Part shown: positions 60,443-64,000 of the stretch, one piece after another
Position numbering within the stretch: the first letter of the stretch is position 1
Layout: each line of letters starts with the position of its first letter
Source: Fennellomyces sp. T-0311
Lineage: Eukaryota; Mucoromycota; Mucoromycetes; Mucorales; Lichtheimiaceae
NCBI GenBank assembly: GCA_025266875.1
Contig: JALLLT010000003.1
Location: 868,001 to 932,000, forward strand
Direction of reading: 5' to 3'
Length of the DNA: 64,000 bases
Translations under genes and position numbers: made by a program
The notes under the pieces: generated by a model
The model's input: the letters and a program-made list of their open reading frames with translations, nothing else
The model's database searches: none
Told to the model about the DNA's origin: nothing

Positions 60443-62632
60443 GTGATGTTGCCCCACGCTATGTCTACCGCTGAATTAGAAATATCGACCGCAATCGATG
60501 GCGCAAACCATTGCCTCTTTCCCGTTTACTTGATCGTAATGTCACTGGAAAAAGCTGCTACGAACGGCAACCAGAGATTGAATGAAACAGATTCGGCATC
60601 AAATGGCAGCCCAATGCAGTTACCTACATCTGCAGTGCCATCTCTTGGCCTAGAAATCTCCAAAATCCAGCGATCAATACACTCAGAACAATACATCGAA
60701 GCATTTACGCATTCAACAACAATTGTCAATGAACTTTTCGACACAGCGATCAGAGTCATTGATCTCAGGGCACACATATCAAAGAAAACGTCAAACAACC
60801 GTCAAGAACTGGAGGATGCGTTATTGTTGACGAAAATCGATTCACAAAACTACAGATCATTTCTCCGTGCTGCCAAGATTTACTCTATTCAAGGAAACCA
60901 GGAAGACGCCAGCAAAGTACTCCAAAAAGGCATTGATGTTTGTTTGAATAAGGTTCACTGTGGATTGCTCCATCAACAGCTCGAGGTGGTGCAATCACAG
61001 ATGAATCGCCGAGTAGACTTTGTCGTTCAATTCCCTTCCGAGATTCTCTGCAACATCTTGAGCCATTTCGATATGGCTATGGTAGCCACATGCATGGATG
61101 TTTGTCGCCTCTGGCGGCACAAACTACTTCAATGCCCTGTACCTTGGCGTATTGTAGATATCTCTACCAAAAATCCATCATTACCTGTCGTAAACAGGGT
61201 ATTGCCTACAATTGCACCCCATATCCGAGAGTTGCATGTGTTTGGAGCAAAGTTCATGGATCCGTGGATCGGATTCTTTAGGCAATACAATTTTAGTGGA
61301 TTGCGTACAGTAAGGCTAGACACTGGATGTGAGTTCTTGAGTATCCCAGTATCGGAAACAAATACTAACCGTTCGTTTACGCACATTATAGCAGGCGATA
61401 ACCATAATTCCCTATGTGCTCCGCTCTACGCCGCATTCTCGTACCTTGCAAAAACATTGACTGATTTGAGAATAAGGCTGTCTTGGATGACTGACTTTTC
61501 TTTGGCACATTTGTTATCATGCTGTCGAAATCTCACTGTTTTACATTGGTCAGCACGGCGAATCACAGAATCATTTGATGAGGAACCGCTGACATACACA
61601 ACATCATTGATTAGTGTTCATCTTGAGACATCTACTGATCCGTTCAATGTTTCTAAACTTGGACCTCTTTTCCAATACTCGCCATATCTGCGACATATTT
61701 CCCTCAACACTGTCACAGATGACATTCTACCAATGCTTGGAAGTCATTGTTCAAGAATACAAGCCATTGAGTCAGCATCGATGATCTTGGATGAGAGCAT
61801 AGAAGATAACTGCGAAAAGATTGTGGCCGATATTATTTCTGGCAAGTCCATTCATGGAATCCAGTTTATATTGGTTGGTAAGGTTCGTTCAGTTCAACCT
61901 TTGTATACGCAGCTTGAAAACAGCCAAGATTCCCTCAAGTACATGCATCTTCAACCAATCGACAACGGTACATCCACAGATTGGAAACCTCTTTTATTCA
62001 ACGTCATGAATGGCTTAAGCTATCTTAACTTTGACTTGGGGAAAAAGTCAACAATATTTCGTGATCACATCCCTGCTATTCTGCGAAATTGTCCCAACCT
62101 TGAAGTTCTTGTGCTTGATAACTGGTATGAAAATGAACGGCAGTTAGATGTAGTACCGGCAGCAGCAACTCATAAGATATTGGATGCCATCGCCGATATA
62201 AAAAAATTGCATCGTTTATCATTATCTTTGTTTGACGTACGTTCGCAACGGTTTGTTCGACTATTGAAGCATTATATGATACAGGGAGAGAGCTGCACCA
62301 TAAAGACTTTGGGAGTAAATATGTGCCCTGGTTTGGCCGCTTCGGTGCTATTCCAAATCGGGAATATAGTGAGCTTGGAAAGTTTGAGCATTTATTTTGG
62401 AGATACAATTCAAGTCAGTCGCCCTGAGGTCACAGAACTCATGCGTATGGTAAAGCATCTTCCCAAATTAGTGCACCTCGAGTTGGGTGGAATTGAGCTT
62501 ACATATGGTGACGCGCAGCATCTTTCGGAATCTGGAACGCTAAAAGAAGTAATGACGATGGAGGTTGCTATGCCAGCAGAGGCTATTGACTTGCTAGAGC
62601 AGCGCTTTCCGAAATTAATCATGTATGATTAA
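60443..62632 (+). CDS. TPR-like / F-box / LRR protein, family member 7
   Basis: The same family as at 6.5-15.9 kb, 45 kb away. The frame is open throughout, but a GTGAGT...CTAAC...TAG intron at 61329..61391 sits exactly where the paralogues have theirs (phase 1, next exon begins CA), so exons are 60443..61328 and 61392..62632 (708 residues). TPR-like helices lie at about 75-185 (LRAAKIYSIQGNQEDA), the F-box at about 189-235 (RRVDFVVQFPSEIL ... CPVPW), then LRRs to the family end PEVTELMRMVKHLPKL. The ATG at 60539 (MSLEKAATNG) would give 676 residues, more like its relatives, and may be the real start. Probable SCF receptor, target unknown. Confidence 0.8.
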   Translation: MMLPHAMSTAELEISTAIDGANHCLFPVYLIVMSLEKAATNGNQRLNETDSASNGSPMQLPTSAVPSLGLEISKIQRSIHSEQYIEAFTHSTTIVNELFDTAIRVIDLRAHISKKTSNNRQELEDALLLTKIDSQNYRSFLRAAKIYSIQGNQEDASKVLQKGIDVCLNKVHCGLLHQQLEVVQSQMNRRVDFVVQFPSEILCNILSHFDMAMVATCMDVCRLWRHKLLQCPVPWRIVDISTKNPSLPVVNRVLPTIAPHIRELHVFGAKFMDPWIGFFRQYNFSGLRTVRLDTGCEFLSIPVSETNTNRSFTHIIAGDNHNSLCAPLYAAFSYLAKTLTDLRIRLSWMTDFSLAHLLSCCRNLTVLHWSARRITESFDEEPLTYTTSLISVHLETSTDPFNVSKLGPLFQYSPYLRHISLNTVTDDILPMLGSHCSRIQAIESASMILDESIEDNCEKIVADIISGKSIHGIQFILVGKVRSVQPLYTQLENSQDSLKYMHLQPIDNGTSTDWKPLLFNVMNGLSYLNFDLGKKSTIFRDHIPAILRNCPNLEVLVLDNWYENERQLDVVPAAATHKILDAIADIKKLHRLSLSLFDVRSQRFVRLLKHYMIQGESCTIKTLGVNMCPGLAASVLFQIGNIVSLESLSIYFGDTIQVSRPEVTELMRMVKHLPKLVHLELGGIELTYGDAQHLSESGTLKEVMTMEVAMPAEAIDLLEQRFPKLIMYD

Positions 62633-62795
62633 TCAATAAAAGTTTGGTAGCAAGTAAATTTTCTCAAATTGATAACATTATTTGCAACACGGATTCTATG
62701 ACAGATTATCAGAAGAATGAGATTACTCTTAATAATAAACTATTAAGGCTAGCTTTTAAAATTTCCAGTATATATTAAATAACGTTAAAAGAAAC

Positions 62796-64000
62796 CTATA
62801 CTCGATCAGGCTTAACAGGTGCTATGACAAATCCTGGAGCTCCGTCTGGCTTTTCGGTGGCATGAACGTTCCGTGCATTTCCACTACTAATATCTCCCGT
62901 TTCCGTAGCTTGAATGATACCTCCACTTTACACAGCTATATATTAGGGTTAGCATGTTGTTCAGTACAATATTCACTATTAAGTCCCTCACATTGTTCAC
63001 CAAATGACGCCAAAGTGGTAAAATTGTCTTCTTTTTCATTTACTTTCCGGGATATGTCAGTGCACACCTCATTTGGTTTATGTTCTTGCGTCTTTCGCGT
63101 TTGCCATCGTCTACGTAGGCAGAAGAAAACTATTACACCAATTATTGTAACCTACATTTATCAATAAAACTATATTAAGCACACATTCTCTAGAGAAAGC
63201 TTTATAACAACATCTTTACCCCAGCGATAGACCCTACAACCGCGCCTGCAATGGTCCCTGCATTTGTTTTCGAGTCAGATGAACTAGACTCTGCTACTTC
63301 ATGCGGGGCCTGTAACCCGTCAATTGATGCCCGCCAAGACCATGATTCGGTATCAAGGACGCGCACATCGCTTGTACTTGTGTTTGGAATGCAACCAAAT
63401 ATAATGTACAAGTCATTCTCAAGAACCGCTACATATAAAAATAACATGAATCACATACTCTACGTAATCAATACGCTTGTGGTTCGCAATTATCTACGAT
63501 TACTATTTGATATACGCTAGCTCCTACCTGAATGTTCATGAATAACCGTAGCAGTGTAGGTTGCACCAGGTTGCACGCTAAGATTTCTTGTACTCCATTC
63601 CATACTTTCTGTATCAAGCAGATAAAAGTAATCATCTCTATACCATAGCCGCTCCACTAGTATATATAATAAATCCAAATTAAAAAACACTTGCATCAAG
63701 TAAGGGCTAGTATATGAACTCAACGGTATGTACTTACGAGGTTCGTATCCACCAAATAATACAAGTTCACCGGTGTTTGGCTCTAAAAAAGTGATCAAAA
63801 AGAGAAAATTAAACAAAAGCCTTGGTTAAGATTGATAGTTATGAAACATACTTAAAGTAAGCGTGTGACGTTCTCGTGTTGATGGTGTTAACCCAGTCGT
63901 GTTTTGTGTCCTCCATTCCTGACTGTCTGTATCAAAAATAAGTATTTGATTCATTGGAGCTGCTTCATAGTTATAACGTGTCAGGTTCTCATATATAGGT
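62796..64000 (-). CDS. kelch-repeat single-pass membrane protein, 5' end beyond right edge
   Basis: The N-terminal part is cut by the window end. Exons 64000..63852, 63782..63738, 63656..63528, 63428..63220, 63151..62992 and 62920..62796 join in frame. Kelch-type repeats are seen: ILIFDTDSQEWRTQNTTG, GELVLFGGYEPLERLWYRDD, YFYLLDTESMEWS, DLYIIFGCIPNTS, VRVLDTESWSWRA. A Ser/Asp-rich linker follows, then a membrane segment split by an intron (AGTIAGAVVGSIAG / VTIIGVIVFFC) and a basic stop-transfer CLRRRWQTRK. The cytoplasmic tail ends in APVKPDRV. This is the layout of Mucoromycota kelch/galactose-oxidase-like surface proteins, with the kelch part outside. Function unknown. The donor of the fifth exon is uncertain (62992 or a few codons earlier). 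Confidence 0.8.

Overview
The window looks like nuclear DNA of a filamentous fungus of the Mucoromycota (Mucorales-like). Genes are broken by many short introns (about 50-95 bp, GT-AG, branch sites such as CTAAC/CTGAC). The conserved proteins are plainly fungal: Hog1-type MAP kinase, RCC1, UROD, TSR1, SMU1, SWD1/RBBP5, APC10. The accessory genes form a paralogous TPR + F-box + LRR family of a kind I associate with Mucorales. The phylum call is inference from gene style, and I cannot name a species. I give exon boundaries where the reading frame could be carried through every junction; all are by eye.

Layout. 1-4.6 kb: a divergent alpha/beta-hydrolase / RCC1 pair, then a HOG1/p38 kinase. 5.3-6.0 kb: a non-autonomous DNA transposon with terminal inverted repeats and a TA duplication. 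6.5-15.9 kb: four F-box/LRR genes (two on -, two on +). 17.3-19.3 kb: an MFS permease with an apparent one-base frameshift and an 18-nt microexon. 20.6-27.2 kb: a different F-box/LRR gene, SMU1 and a second MFS protein. 27.5-29.1 kb: a HET-domain gene. 29-34 kb: gene-poor, with a few coding-like relics. 34.3-41.7 kb: secreted subtilase, UROD, TSR1. 42.7-46 kb: a decayed HET pseudogene tail-to-tail with an intact HET gene. 46.8-53.3 kb: two intact SAM methyltransferase paralogues and the relic of a third. 53.3-55.2 kb: an F-box/LRR pseudogene. 55.4-59.8 kb: SWD1, a PQ-loop vacuolar transporter and APC10. 60.4-62.6 kb: another F-box/LRR gene. 62.8 kb to the end: a kelch-repeat membrane protein that runs off the right edge.

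The window alternates between tight housekeeping blocks (stress MAPK, nuclear transport, splicing, ribosome assembly, haem synthesis, histone methylation, cell cycle) and looser accessory blocks rich in duplicates and their decayed copies. Three families (F-box/LRR, HET, methyltransferase) each show intact members beside a pseudogene or relic, which points to birth-and-death evolution. HET-domain proteins beside an expanded F-box receptor family is the most biologically suggestive theme, but any functional link between them is speculation.
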